From positions 1 through 64,000 of the forward strand of contig CAYRNW010000015.1 in NCBI GenBank assembly GCA_964425745.1: a stretch of DNA of 64,000 bases, given 5' to 3'. Shown here in pieces: positions 27,004-35,991 of the stretch (position 1 is the stretch's first letter; each line of letters starts with the position of its first letter). Source of the stretch: CALCNS01 sp964425745 (GTDB lineage: Bacteria; Bacillota; JAAYKD01). Made by a program: the position numbers and the translations under genes. A model generated the notes under the pieces. The model was given only the letters and a program-made list of their open reading frames with translations, searched no databases and was not told the origin of the DNA.

Positions 27004-28053
27004 TTGTTGAAGCCAAAGAAGGGATTTCTTCTCCTTCTCCTCTTAAGTTTTGCTATGCTTTTGACCTCGTGTCAAGTTCCACTCCCGTCACCAAGTTATA
27101 AGGAATATGCCGGCTTTGCCTTGGGCGGAATTATACAATATAAACTCTATGGCAGTGAAGAACAAACCGCTGCAGCATATGAAGAAATCAGTCAGCTCTT
27201 TTTGGATTTAGATCAAGAATTCAGTGCGAATCGGGACGACAGTCATTTGAGTTTGATTAACACGAAAGCGAGCAGTGAGGCTGTCACTATTAGCCCGGCG
27301 ATGTTGGAAATCTTGCAGCTGAGCCTCGAGATTGCTCAAGCCAGCCAAGATGCTTTTAACCCGGTCATTGGTCCATTGGTCAAACTTTGGAATATTGGTT
27401 TTGAGAATGCTCGCGTGCCTTTCCCAGAGGAAATCCGCTCTGCCCTTCCTTTATTGCTGTCCGAACATATGATTCTGGAAAATCAACCGGCACAAGTGCG
27501 ATTTCTGCTCGATAACATGGCTTTAGATTTAGGATCCATTGTCAAAGGCTATGCTGCAGAACGAGCTTTACAGCTCTGTCAGAAGCACCAACTCCTTGGT
27601 GCATTGATTTCCGTGAACGGTAATCTTGCGATCTGCGGTCAACGCCCCGAAGGTGCTTTATGGAATGTTGGCATTGTTGACCCCCGAGGCGAGAGCAATC
27701 AGGTTGTCGGTAGTATTGCTCTACAAGATGTAACGGTCGCTACTTCAGGGGATTACGAGCGCTACTTTGAAGAAGCAGGGGTTCGTTATCATCATCTGCT
27801 TGATTCTAAGACCGGTTACCCGGCGGAAAGCGACTTGATCAGTGTCAGTATCTTCGGAGCCGATGGAGATTTGGCCGATGCCCTCTCAACAGCAACCTTT
27901 GTTTTAGGAAAAGAAAAAGGTGAAGCTCTATTGAAGAACTTTGAATCCATGGACTATTTACTGATTGATCGGGATTTGAATCTCTGGGCAAGCAAAACCG
28001 TTCGAGAGCAGTTTCATCTCACTGCCAAGAATTATCAATGGGGGAACAAATAA
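27004..28053 (+). CDS. apbE: FAD:protein FMN transferase, lipoprotein
   Basis: A 349-aa protein that attaches FMN covalently to Thr/Ser of target flavoproteins outside the membrane. It has a signal peptide with a Leu-rich core and a LTSC lipobox, giving lipid anchoring at Cys 23. Family motifs are DLGSIVKGYAAERA, ISVNGN, TSGDYERYF, HLLDSKTGYP and ADALSTATFVLG with the metal-binding Asp. GAGAGGAG lies eight bases before a TTG at 27004; the GTG at 26995 overlaps the ribosome-binding site and is unlikely. The Gx transporter gene follows after three bases. Typical targets are Rnf and NQR subunits, none encoded here. Confidence 0.92.
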   Translation: MLKPKKGFLLLLLLSFAMLLTSCQVPLPSPSYKEYAGFALGGIIQYKLYGSEEQTAAAYEEISQLFLDLDQEFSANRDDSHLSLINTKASSEAVTISPAMLEILQLSLEIAQASQDAFNPVIGPLVKLWNIGFENARVPFPEEIRSALPLLLSEHMILENQPAQVRFLLDNMALDLGSIVKGYAAERALQLCQKHQLLGALISVNGNLAICGQRPEGALWNVGIVDPRGESNQVVGSIALQDVTVATSGDYERYFEEAGVRYHHLLDSKTGYPAESDLISVSIFGADGDLADALSTATFVLGKEKGEALLKNFESMDYLLIDRDLNLWASKTVREQFHLTAKNYQWGNK

Positions 28054-28056
28054 ATT

Positions 28057-28614
28057 ATGAATACCAGACAGTTATTACGCTTAGCCCTTGCTTTAAGCTT
28101 GGGGCTGGCTCTGCATGTGGTAGAACGCATGTTACCCTTGCCGGCTCTTCCCTTTCCGGGTGTCAAGCTGGGTTTAGCGAATTTGGTCAGCTTAGCAGCC
28201 ATCTTTTGGTTCCCTTTGGGGCACGGCTTGACTTTAATCGTTCTGCGCTGCCTCATGGCCAGCTTTTTTGGGGGTGGCTTTTCTGCTTTCCTCTACTCGG
28301 TCAGCGGAGGGCTCCTAAGTTTTTCGGTGATGTGGATCTTGACCTATTTCTGGCCTCGTGCTCTTTCTGTACCAGCCATTAGTGTTGCCGGTGCAGTGAT
28401 GCACAACGTCGCCCAAATCGCTGTCTCTGTTGTCTTAATGCAAACCTTGGGGTTGATTGTCTACTTGCCAATCTTGATAATCGCCGGTAGCATGAGTGGC
28501 TTGGCGATTGGGTTTAGCGCACTTTTACTGCTGAGAGCACTCTACCGAAGTGGCAGAACCCCCGATATTCCCAAGCGCTTGCTCCCGTTACTGGACTACA
28601 CCATTAAAACATAA
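28057..28614 (+). CDS. Gx transporter family membrane protein
   Basis: A 185-aa membrane protein with about five helices and a conserved PGVKLGLANLVSL motif near the N-terminus, matching the Gx/heptaprenyl diphosphate synthase component I-like family (an ECF S-component-like fold). These genes are commonly next to apbE, and here it follows apbE by three bases. A role in isoprenoid or flavin-related transport has been suggested for the family but is not established. No polyprenyl synthetase gene is adjacent. Confidence 0.8.
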   Translation: MNTRQLLRLALALSLGLALHVVERMLPLPALPFPGVKLGLANLVSLAAIFWFPLGHGLTLIVLRCLMASFFGGGFSAFLYSVSGGLLSFSVMWILTYFWPRALSVPAISVAGAVMHNVAQIAVSVVLMQTLGLIVYLPILIIAGSMSGLAIGFSALLLLRALYRSGRTPDIPKRLLPLLDYTIKT

Positions 28615-28654
28615 AAAACCGATGCTTCCTTTTTATAAGGGTAGCATCGGTTTT
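28615..28654. terminator. Bidirectional terminator between the Gx gene and the amidohydrolase
   Basis: AAAACCGATGCT (28615-28626) pairs with AGCATCGGTTTT (28643-28654), immediately after the Gx stop codon and just before the convergent stop. Confidence 0.88.
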
Positions 28655-28657
28655 TCA

Positions 28658-29893
28658 TTATTGGGCAAGTTTAATAACCGTGTCGAGTAAAACCTGTGCC
28701 CCTTTGGCAATGGCTTCGGGAGATGTATACTCTAAATGACTGTGACTGCGTCCCGATCGGCTTGGCACGAAAATCATTCCTACCGGGCAGAGCAACGCCA
28801 TAATCTGAGCATCATGACCGGCTCCGCTGAACATCCGTTTTCCGGTATATCCATTGAGAAAAGTGGCATCTTCTATGGCCTGTTGTAAGAGGGGATCGGT
28901 ATGAACCGGCTCTTCTTCCATGGCCATACGAACATTACACTCTAATGTTTCTCCGCAGATGGTTCGAGCTTCTTCTAAAATTCTCTGCGTAACTGTTCGT
29001 GCCGCTCCCCCAAATTGTGAGCGAATGTCTAACGAGAAGGTTACTTTGGCAGGAACTACATTGGCAACATTGGGTTCAATTTGAAGGATTCCCACCGTCG
29101 CTACTCCTTGTGGATCAACCAGATGAGCGAATTCGGGAACTTTTGCAATCAACTTCGCCGCCGCAACCAGCGGGTCTTTTCTCATATGCATGGGAGTAGT
29201 GCCAGCGTGATCCGGTCTACCAATGATTTCTACAAAAGTACGCCATGTACCGGCAATGGTGGTGACGATACCGATGTCCAAATTTTCCGCTTCTAATACA
29301 GGACCTTGTTCAACATGCAATTCGAGATAAGCAGATACTTCTTCTGGCTTACGTTTCAACTGAGGAATCTGTGCAGGATCAAAACCACTTTGCTGCATGG
29401 CCTGTCCCAAGCTAATTCCATTGCGATCTCGAGTTTTCCAAAGATCTTCCTCGGTAACATGGCCGATTAGTGCTTTACTTCCGGTAAATCCACGGTTGAA
29501 ACGCACCCCTTCTTCATCGTTGAAAGCAATCAATTCCACCGTTTTTCTCAAAGGGATGTTTTGCTCCTGCAGAACTCTCATCACTTCCAGCCCACAAACC
29601 ACACCCAAGATTCCATCATAGGCACCGCCATTGATGACGGTATCGTAGTGAGATCCCACCATGATAGAACCTTCTTGGTTGTTTGAACCTGCTCTCCGAG
29701 CAATAATAGAACTGACTGCATCGACCGAGGTTTGCAGGTTCGCTTTTTGCATCTCTTGAAGCAAATACTCTCTTGCAGCTCGATCTTCTTCCGTGAAGGG
29801 CAAGCGTGTAACTCCATCCCAAGGGGTTTTGCCAAATTGCCGTAAGTTTGCCAGATCGTTCGCGATGCGATTGGCTTGGATTTGATAGTTCAA
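28658..29893 (-). CDS. M20 family Zn-dependent hydrolase (N-carbamoyl amino acid hydrolase/allantoate amidohydrolase type)
   Basis: A 411-aa enzyme of the HyuC/AllC/AmaB group, releasing an amino acid or ureido product from an N-carbamoyl or related amide. Signatures are VGSHYDTVINGGAYDGILGV (the HxD metal pair and bridging Asp), FNDEEGVRF with the Glu pair, ELHVEQGPVLE with a metal His, and SGAGHDAQIMA near the end. It starts with TTG six bases after AAGGAGGAG. DUF1904 and coaD lie upstream in the same orientation. The substrate cannot be read; N-carbamoyl-L-amino acids fit the amino-acid-degrading context. Confidence 0.88.
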   Translation of the reverse strand: MNYQIQANRIANDLANLRQFGKTPWDGVTRLPFTEEDRAAREYLLQEMQKANLQTSVDAVSSIIARRAGSNNQEGSIMVGSHYDTVINGGAYDGILGVVCGLEVMRVLQEQNIPLRKTVELIAFNDEEGVRFNRGFTGSKALIGHVTEEDLWKTRDRNGISLGQAMQQSGFDPAQIPQLKRKPEEVSAYLELHVEQGPVLEAENLDIGIVTTIAGTWRTFVEIIGRPDHAGTTPMHMRKDPLVAAAKLIAKVPEFAHLVDPQGVATVGILQIEPNVANVVPAKVTFSLDIRSQFGGAARTVTQRILEEARTICGETLECNVRMAMEEEPVHTDPLLQQAIEDATFLNGYTGKRMFSGAGHDAQIMALLCPVGMIFVPSRSGRSHSHLEYTSPEAIAKGAQVLLDTVIKLAQ

Positions 29894-29920
29894 TAAAAAC
29901 TCCTCCTTAACGGCTTTGGA

Positions 29921-30238
29921 TCATTTGAAATCGTAATGGGCTTCGCGATCCATGATTGTAAACGATATCTTTACGCGGGCATACCCATGGTCTCTGAAAA
30001 GTTTTCCAACCAAATGAGCAACCTTGTCTTGCATTTCTTTGCTACGAGGGAACCAATTGACATTGATAATTGGATACCATTCCACGAGCCCGTTCTCATC
30101 GAAATAACTGGGATTTGTCCATTCTAAAGTAAACCAATCTTTGGGACATTCTACGGTTTCAGCTAATTGTTCGATCAGAGGTTTTGCTAAAACCTGCAAA
30201 TCACTCTGTTTGACCCCTTTGAAAATTAAAGTTGGCAT
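29921..30238 (-). CDS. DUF1904 family protein
   Basis: A 105-aa protein beginning PTLIFKGV and containing CPKDWFTLEW and the PIINVNWFPR segment, which match the DUF1904 family. Its small alpha/beta fold and N-terminal Pro recall the tautomerase superfamily, but activity is unproven. An AGGGGAGGTG site precedes the ATG. It lies 30 bases after coaD and 27 before the amidohydrolase. Confidence 0.75.
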   Translation of the reverse strand: MPTLIFKGVKQSDLQVLAKPLIEQLAETVECPKDWFTLEWTNPSYFDENGLVEWYPIINVNWFPRSKEMQDKVAHLVGKLFRDHGYARVKISFTIMDREAHYDFK

Positions 30239-30268
30239 GATTTCACCTCCCCTCTTATTATGAATGTC

Positions 30269-30751
30269 TTATTTGTATTTTTCGTAAAGAGCAGTTTTCA
30301 CACACTCCGGCACTAAATCTTCGAGCTTGCCCCCATAGGAAGCAATTTCCTTGACTGTAGATGACGAAACGAACGCTAGGTTTTGTTTGGTCATCAAGAA
30401 ACACATTTCAATATCATCGTCTAAATACTGATTTGCGGCGGCGATTTGAAACTCGTATTCAAAATCCATCATCGCTCGAAGTCCTCGAACAATGGTTCTG
30501 GCTCCGATATCATGGCAATAATCCACCGATAACCCGGTATAATGGGTCACCTTAACTTTGGGATTCTCTCCAATCGCACATTTTAAGAGTTCTAATCGCT
30601 CCTCCAAGCCAAAAAGAGTCTTCTTGGTGGGATGATTCATGATTGTAACATAGACTTCATCAAACAACTTACAAGCCCTTTTGATAATGTCTAAATGTCC
30701 GTTCGTTATCGGATCAAACGTTCCGGGATACATGGCGATATGTTTTGACAA
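30269..30751 (-). CDS. coaD: Phosphopantetheine adenylyltransferase
   Basis: The 160-aa enzyme of coenzyme A synthesis that converts 4'-phosphopantetheine + ATP to dephospho-CoA. It has the nucleotidyltransferase motif TNGHLDII preceded by YPGTFDP, plus RGLRAMMDFEYE and the SSSTVKEIA motif. Length is standard. It starts with TTG preceded by GGGGGAG at seven bases. A promoter, TTGGCA-17-TATGAT, lies 38 bases upstream. It may be co-transcribed with the DUF1904 gene. Confidence 0.95.
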   Translation of the reverse strand: MSKHIAMYPGTFDPITNGHLDIIKRACKLFDEVYVTIMNHPTKKTLFGLEERLELLKCAIGENPKVKVTHYTGLSVDYCHDIGARTIVRGLRAMMDFEYEFQIAAANQYLDDDIEMCFLMTKQNLAFVSSSTVKEIASYGGKLEDLVPECVKTALYEKYK

Positions 30752-30788
30752 AAGCTTCTCCCCCTAAATACACAAAAATCTTGTTCTC

Positions 30789-30817
30789 ATCATAGCACAA
30801 GAACGGTTTCTTGCCAA
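30789..30817 (-). promoter_or_regulatory. coaD: Promoter of coaD
   Basis: On the minus strand, TTGGCA (30817-30812), a 17-base spacer, then TATGAT (30794-30789) with an upstream TGC extending the -10. Confidence 0.6.
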
Positions 30818-30818
30818 T

Positions 30819-30850
30819 AAAAAAATCCCTGCCTTTTACAAAGCAGGGAA
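30819..30850 (-). terminator. Terminator of the NfeD-SPFH operon
   Basis: TCCCTGC (30826-30832) pairs with GCAGGGA (30843-30849). On the minus strand it is followed by a run of seven T. Confidence 0.8.
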
Positions 30851-30869
30851 ATTCTTTATGTGATCCATT

Positions 30870-31853
30870 TTAAGCTTCATTACTGGGTGGATTCTTTCTC
30901 CACAGATCTTCCGGTGCAGTTACAGTAGAGGCATCCCCTTTGAGGGCTGACATGGTTTCCGTAATTGCCGCTGTATAGGTTGCAATCTTTTGTAAATCCG
31001 TCGGAATAATTAGCTTGGTTGCTTGGCCATTGGCCAGTTTTTCCAATGCTTCATACCCTTTTAAGGTTACATAGGCAGGATGCGGGTTCGCTTGACTGAT
31101 CTTCTCAATACTTTTGGCTTGGGCTTCTGCCATGAGCAAGGTTGCTTGAGCCTGACCTTCGGCTTCGGTAATTGCGGCCGACTTACGGGCTTCGGCACGA
31201 AGAACCAAAGACTCGCTTTCACCCTCGGCGCTCATGATTGCAGCTCGTTTTTCACCCTCTGCACGCAGGATTTTTTCGCGTTTTTCGCGTTCTGCCCGCA
31301 TTTGTTTTTCCATAGCTTCTTGAATATCTCTGGGAGGAAGAATGTTCTTCAATTCAACACGGTTGATTTTGATACCCCAGGGATCGGTTGCTTCATCAAT
31401 AATGACACGGGTTCGAGCATTGATGGTGTCACGCGAAGTCAAACATTCATCCAATTCCAAATCGCCAATGATATTACGCAAGGTGGTCGCGGTCATTTTT
31501 TCAATGGCCAAAATCGGCTGATTGATTCCATAGGTGAATAATTTGGCATCGGTGATGAAGTAATAAACAACCATATCGATTTGAATGGTCACATTATCTT
31601 TGGTAATGACGGGTTGAGGTGGAAAATCGGCCACCTGTTCTTTGAGGGAAATCCGATTGGCGATGCGATCAATAATGGGCACCATAAAATGCAAGCCAGT
31701 ACCCAATGTTGTGTGATACGTTCCTAAACGCTCTACCACATAGGCTTGAGATTGCGGTACGATTTTGATATACGTTACTAAGACCGATAACAAAATGATA
31801 CCTAAAATCAAAATCGGTAAAAATGTGAGTAAGCCTTCTAACGCAGCAGTCAT
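30870..31853 (-). CDS. SPFH/Band 7 (stomatin-like) membrane protein
   Basis: A 327-aa protein with an N-terminal membrane helix (about 8-32), then an SPFH domain (IVPQSQAYVVERLGTYHTTLGTGLHF...VITKDNVTIQID) and a long Ala/Glu/Lys-rich coiled coil (about 185-265). This is the paraslipin/QmcA-type architecture that forms membrane microdomain oligomers. The ATG at 31853 follows AAGGAG; an upstream GTG would put the ribosome-binding site inside the gene. NfeD is encoded 55 bases upstream, the usual partner arrangement. Confidence 0.93.
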   Translation of the reverse strand: MTAALEGLLTFLPILILGIILLSVLVTYIKIVPQSQAYVVERLGTYHTTLGTGLHFMVPIIDRIANRISLKEQVADFPPQPVITKDNVTIQIDMVVYYFITDAKLFTYGINQPILAIEKMTATTLRNIIGDLELDECLTSRDTINARTRVIIDEATDPWGIKINRVELKNILPPRDIQEAMEKQMRAEREKREKILRAEGEKRAAIMSAEGESESLVLRAEARKSAAITEAEGQAQATLLMAEAQAKSIEKISQANPHPAYVTLKGYEALEKLANGQATKLIIPTDLQKIATYTAAITETMSALKGDASTVTAPEDLWRKNPPSNEA

Positions 31854-31908
31854 AATAGAACTCCTTTCCACATTGACAAATTTCCGAGGAGGGGGTCAAT
31901 TTTTGTAG

Positions 31909-32334
31909 TTAACGGGGGCGGACAATCAATTTTGAGCCTTCGACACCTACAATTTCTACAGGATCTCCTGCTTCCACCATGGTATCGGGATACTCCCAGA
32001 CAGCCGTCCATTCAACACCATCGATTTTAACTTCACCTCGGCCGGTTTTTTCAGGGGCTCGCACGACTTGAGCTTCTCTTCCCAGATAACGGTCGACATT
32101 GGTCGCTTCTACAGTAGGTGTTAACCAGGTTTTAGCATAATTCCGAATAAGGAACATAAATAAGAGAGAGAAAACTACAAACAGTGTCCATTGTAAGGCA
32201 ACAGCGCCATTCTTTAACGCCACCACGAATGAAATCAAAGCAGCCGCCGCAAACCAGACACTGACCAATTGCTGCGTCAAGACTTCAACAATGAGGCTAA
32301 TTAGAATAACAATAAGCCAAACCCAGGTCATCAT
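31909..32334 (-). CDS. NfeD-like membrane protein
   Basis: A 141-aa protein with two or three N-terminal helices (about 1-80) and a C-terminal OB-fold NfeD domain (YLGREAQVVRAPEKTGRGEVKIDGVEWTAV). It lacks the protease domain of long NfeD proteins. Short NfeD proteins pair with SPFH proteins, and the SPFH gene follows directly. GGGGAG seven bases before the tandem ATGs supports the start at 32334, which lies one base after the stop of the preceding gene. Confidence 0.9.
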   Translation of the reverse strand: MMTWVWLIVILISLIVEVLTQQLVSVWFAAAALISFVVALKNGAVALQWTLFVVFSLLFMFLIRNYAKTWLTPTVEATNVDRYLGREAQVVRAPEKTGRGEVKIDGVEWTAVWEYPDTMVEAGDPVEIVGVEGSKLIVRPR

Positions 32335-32335
32335 G

Positions 32336-32719
32336 TTACATCTCCCCACTTTCAGGATTCTTCAAATCAATCAGGAGCTGCTTGTTTTCTTTGTCAAACG
32401 TTACCGGGTAACGCGTTCCGGCCGAATAACTGAGTTTGATTCCGCAGCGGTCTCGAATCATCTCCATAAACATGCGATTCGTGACTCTGCCGTAACTCCG
32501 TGAAATTGTAATTCGGAAAATACCGAGTTCTCTCGAAGAAATTCCCTCTTCATCGTCTTCGGTGATTTTCATTGCAATTGCACTGCAATCGGTAGCGATA
32601 CCGAGCATGACAAAATGAGCATCGGCCACGAAATCACAAGCTGCTTTATTAAGCGTGATATTACTTTCATAGAGCGTTGCATAAGGTTCGCGGTTCTTAT
32701 TTCTCACCCATTCAAACAT
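32336..32719 (-). CDS. Hypothetical protein preceding nfeD
   Basis: A 127-aa soluble protein that I do not recognise. It contains an acidic KITEDDEEGISSREL stretch and a MEMIRDRCGIKLSYSAGTRYPVTF segment. The start at 32719 follows AGGAGGTGG; upstream in-frame codons extend into the promoter. It ends one base before the nfeD start, so it is the first gene of the nfeD-SPFH operon. Confidence 0.65.
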   Translation of the reverse strand: MFEWVRNKNREPYATLYESNITLNKAACDFVADAHFVMLGIATDCSAIAMKITEDDEEGISSRELGIFRITISRSYGRVTNRMFMEMIRDRCGIKLSYSAGTRYPVTFDKENKQLLIDLKNPESGEM

Positions 32720-32738
32720 TATCCCACCTCCTATTCTT

Positions 32739-32767
32739 AGTATATCACAGTGATTATTTTTGTGCAA
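32739..32767 (-). promoter_or_regulatory. Promoter of the hypothetical-nfeD-SPFH operon
   Basis: On the minus strand, TTGCAC (32767-32762), 17 bases, then TATACT (32744-32739) with TGA directly before it, an extended -10. Confidence 0.6.
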
Positions 32768-32796
32768 GACAATATCGAAATAAATCTATGTTTATT

Positions 32797-33645
32797 TTAT
32801 GAACGATGCCATTCACAAACGATACAGTCACCTGCTTCTGAAATGAAGCCTTCAGACAGTAATTCCTCTTTGATTTTCGTTAAAGCAGGCGGAAACATGA
32901 TGGTAATCTTGGGAACATTGCGTTTTACTGCCATATATTTCGCAAAAGCGAGAATCTTTTTGGCGTCACCCCGATACAAACCGATGTGTAACGCGGTTTG
33001 CGGCATAAAACGTGCTCCTAAAACCACCAGGTTATCACCTTTGGCATCGTAGTAGACTTTTTGATCGCGGGCTAATCCCCGATACAATTCATGGTTCATG
33101 GGATAAAAGGTTCGATTCATGATCATGTGACCTTCCCAAGGTTCTGCCATGACCGCCATTTTCTCTACGGCTTCCTCTTCTGAAAGCAAACGAAAATCGT
33201 TGGCAATTTCTTCAGAAATCTTCTCCTGACCCGTGATCGCGAGATTGGCTCCACTATACCGACCGGTGACCTGAAAGCCATACCGTAGAGCAAGCCCCTT
33301 GCTCACAACATTGGTATATCCGGTGTACATCCCCATTCGGTTGACCCCTTGTTGATTTGCCAGTTCAAAGAATCGATTATAAAACGCTTTGCCAACCCCG
33401 CGACCTTGATATTCGGGGTCAACGCGCAATGTCTCTAACCATGCTCCGCCATCATAGAGAATCGTATATTTGCCGACGCCTACAACCTTACCGTCAATTT
33501 CTACAACGCCCAATTCTCCGATGGTATCGTTGATAAATTCATCGGCAACATCGCGTAAGTACTTGACTCCCTTAATTGAAGCGGTCTCCACCTCGCAGGC
33601 ACGATCTAAATCTGCCCATGTCATTTTTCTAACTTTTAATTCCAT
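32797..33645 (-). CDS. GNAT family N-acetyltransferase
   Basis: A 282-aa protein with an N-terminal GNAT domain (1-150): ETLRVDPEYQGRGVGKAFYNRF holds the acetyl-CoA-binding motif and LALRYGFQVTGRY closes the fold. The second half (about 160-282) looks like a further, diverged GNAT-like domain. The start at 33645 follows GGGAGG; the open frame extends upstream without an initiation signal. It is divergent from the urocanase gene. The substrate is unknown. Confidence 0.82.
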   Translation of the reverse strand: MELKVRKMTWADLDRACEVETASIKGVKYLRDVADEFINDTIGELGVVEIDGKVVGVGKYTILYDGGAWLETLRVDPEYQGRGVGKAFYNRFFELANQQGVNRMGMYTGYTNVVSKGLALRYGFQVTGRYSGANLAITGQEKISEEIANDFRLLSEEEAVEKMAVMAEPWEGHMIMNRTFYPMNHELYRGLARDQKVYYDAKGDNLVVLGARFMPQTALHIGLYRGDAKKILAFAKYMAVKRNVPKITIMFPPALTKIKEELLSEGFISEAGDCIVCEWHRS

Positions 33646-33799
33646 GATTTTTCCTCCCTCTTTTTCGATTGCCAGTTTCTCTTGCAATCCGTTTCTTTCA
33701 TTTCGCTTTCTTTCAGAAAAATCCTTCAAAAGAAGGAATATCAGCCCTACTTTGAGGAATATAAGATGGAATAAAACCTTATGATTAGGAGGCTTTCCC

Positions 33800-35863
33800 A
33801 TGTATGATGCACCTTACTTGTTACGCTTAACGGAAGCAGATGTTCCGGCGAAAACACCCGCCTTCGTAGAAAACATTCGCCGAGCCCCGCGCCGCACTGC
33901 AAATCTGTCTGCCAACGACATTCGTCTTGCCTTAAAAAACGCTTTGCGTTACATCCCCCCCGCATTTCATGAAGAACTCTCCCAAGAATTCCTGCAAGAA
34001 CTCTTGACTCATGGACGCATCTATGGCTATCGTTTCCGCCCCGAAGGTCGGATTTGGGGTAAACCGCTTGATCAGTATCCCGGAAAATCTACGGAGGGCA
34101 AAGCGTTTCAAGTCATGATTGATAATAATCTTGATTTCGCTACTGCATTGTATCCCTATGAATTAGTAACCTACGGAGAGACCGGACAGGTCTGTCAAAA
34201 CTGGATGCAATATCGACTGTTAAAAAAATACTTAGCTGAAGTCAACGAAGATACAACATTGGTAGTGGAGTCCGGACATCCGGTTGGATTATTCCGTTCG
34301 CACGCGCTAGCTCCGCGAGCAATTTTGACCAATGGTTTAACCGTTGGCATTGCAGACAATTTGGAATCCTTTAAGCGCTTAGCTGCACTGGGAGTTTCAA
34401 ACTACGGTCAGATGACAGCCGGTGGTTGGATGTATATAGGACCGCAAGGAATCGTTCATGGCACCTATAACACCGTTCTCAACGCATCTCGCCGGATCAA
34501 ACCGGGAGCTGAAGATATGACTGGACTGCTCTTTGTTTCCTCCGGTTTAGGGGGGATGTCCGGTGCCCAGGGGAAAGCCGGAAAAATCGCCGGTGGAGTC
34601 GCTTTAGTTGCCGAAGTCGATGCCAGCCGGGTACAAACACGCTTTGAGCAAGGATGGGTCGATCACGTCACCCATACCCCCGAGGCAGCCTTCGAGTTCG
34701 CTAAGGAATATCAGCTAGCGAGAAAAGCAACGGCCATTGCCTATGTAGGAAACATTGTAGACTTGCTTGAATATGCTCTTGCAACGGACTACCCCATCGA
34801 TTTGTTATCGGATCAAACCTCTTGTCATGAAGCCTATGAAGGCGGTTATTGTCCTGTTGGAATGAGTTTTGAAGAACGAACCCAGCTGTTAGCAGAAAAT
34901 CGCAATGAATTTTGTCGTCAAGTCGATATCGGCTTGCATCGACATTATCAAGCCCTGGTCAAACTCACTCAGAAAGGCACCTATTTCTTTGATTATGGCA
35001 ACAGCTTTATGAAAGCAATCTTTGATGCCGGAGTGACAGAGATTGCCAAAAATGGAGAAAACACCCTCGATGGCTTTATTTGGCCTTCTTACGTGGAAGA
35101 CATCCTAGGACCAGAGTTGTTTGATTTTGGGTATGGTCCGTTCCGATGGGTCTGCTTAAGCGGAAAAGAAGAAGATTTGGCTAAAACCGATGCAGCCGCA
35201 ATGGCCTGTATTGACCCCGATCGTCGGTATCAGGACCGCGACAATTGGGTCTGGATTCGCGATGCGAAGAAGAATGGTTTGGTCGTTGGCACACAAGCGC
35301 GAATTCTGTATCAGGACGCTTGGGGACGCACAAAAATTGCCTTGAAATTTAATGAAATGGTTCGGAATGGTGAGGTGGGGCCGATTATGATGGGCCGCGA
35401 TCACCATGATGTCTCAGGAACCGATTCTCCTTTTAGAGAGACCTCCAATATTAAAGATGGCTCTAACCTTACTGCCGATATGGCTGTACAATGTTACGCC
35501 GGCAACGCCGCGCGCGGCATGTCTTTGGTTGCCTTACACAATGGCGGTGGAGTCGGGATTGGCAAAGCAATCAATGGTGGTTTTGGGATGGTCTTAGATG
35601 GCTCAGACCGCGTCGATACGATTTTAAAAATGGCAATGCCTTGGGATGTCATGAGTGGTGTTGCTCGTCGAGCTTGGGCTCGCAATGAAAATGCCCTTCA
35701 AACCGCCGATGAATGGAACAAGCTCTACCATGAGGACGGAATCAACCGTATCTCCATGCCGTATCCTGCCGATGAAACCGTCTTGGATACAGTCTTATCG
35801 AAAAATTCAAAAGAAGTGGAACAATTAGTAGTTCAAATCAAATCGATCTATCAGCGCCAATAA
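33800..35863 (+). CDS. hutU: Urocanate hydratase, long eukaryote-like type
   Basis: A 687-aa NAD-dependent enzyme that hydrates urocanate to imidazolonepropionate in histidine degradation. Usual bacterial HutU is about 550 aa with a Cys in GRDHLDCGSVASP. This protein instead has GRDHHDVSGTDSPFRETSN and SLVALHNGGGVGIGKAINGG, the version found in vertebrate-type urocanases and some anaerobes. Other landmarks are SSGLGGMSGAQGKA for NAD binding and DQTSCHEAYEGGYCPVGM. A TTAGGAGG site precedes the ATG. No hutH, hutI or formiminotransferase genes adjoin it. Confidence 0.9.
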   Translation: MYDAPYLLRLTEADVPAKTPAFVENIRRAPRRTANLSANDIRLALKNALRYIPPAFHEELSQEFLQELLTHGRIYGYRFRPEGRIWGKPLDQYPGKSTEGKAFQVMIDNNLDFATALYPYELVTYGETGQVCQNWMQYRLLKKYLAEVNEDTTLVVESGHPVGLFRSHALAPRAILTNGLTVGIADNLESFKRLAALGVSNYGQMTAGGWMYIGPQGIVHGTYNTVLNASRRIKPGAEDMTGLLFVSSGLGGMSGAQGKAGKIAGGVALVAEVDASRVQTRFEQGWVDHVTHTPEAAFEFAKEYQLARKATAIAYVGNIVDLLEYALATDYPIDLLSDQTSCHEAYEGGYCPVGMSFEERTQLLAENRNEFCRQVDIGLHRHYQALVKLTQKGTYFFDYGNSFMKAIFDAGVTEIAKNGENTLDGFIWPSYVEDILGPELFDFGYGPFRWVCLSGKEEDLAKTDAAAMACIDPDRRYQDRDNWVWIRDAKKNGLVVGTQARILYQDAWGRTKIALKFNEMVRNGEVGPIMMGRDHHDVSGTDSPFRETSNIKDGSNLTADMAVQCYAGNAARGMSLVALHNGGGVGIGKAINGGFGMVLDGSDRVDTILKMAMPWDVMSGVARRAWARNENALQTADEWNKLYHEDGINRISMPYPADETVLDTVLSKNSKEVEQLVVQIKSIYQRQ

Positions 35864-35910
35864 AGAACGAAAAGTCACGTACTTCCCCAGTATCTTTGAA
35901 TCCAAATGTA

Positions 35911-35939
35911 TTGCAACTCTCAAATCCCGATGTTATACT
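35911..35939 (+). promoter_or_regulatory. Promoter of the class I/II aminotransferase gene
   Basis: TTGCAA (35911-35916), 17 bases, then TATACT (35934-35939) with TGT before it, an extended -10. It is 53 bases upstream of the start codon. Confidence 0.65.
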
Positions 35940-35991
35940 GTAGAAAAGATAATTAGGTTGTGAAAATATTTTTTTGAGCGGAGGGTTCATA

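Noticed and set aside
31080..31541. 153-codon plus-strand frame opposite the SPFH gene
   Set aside because: Phe/Cys-rich translation produced by antisense reading of the coiled-coil repeats; no initiation signal.
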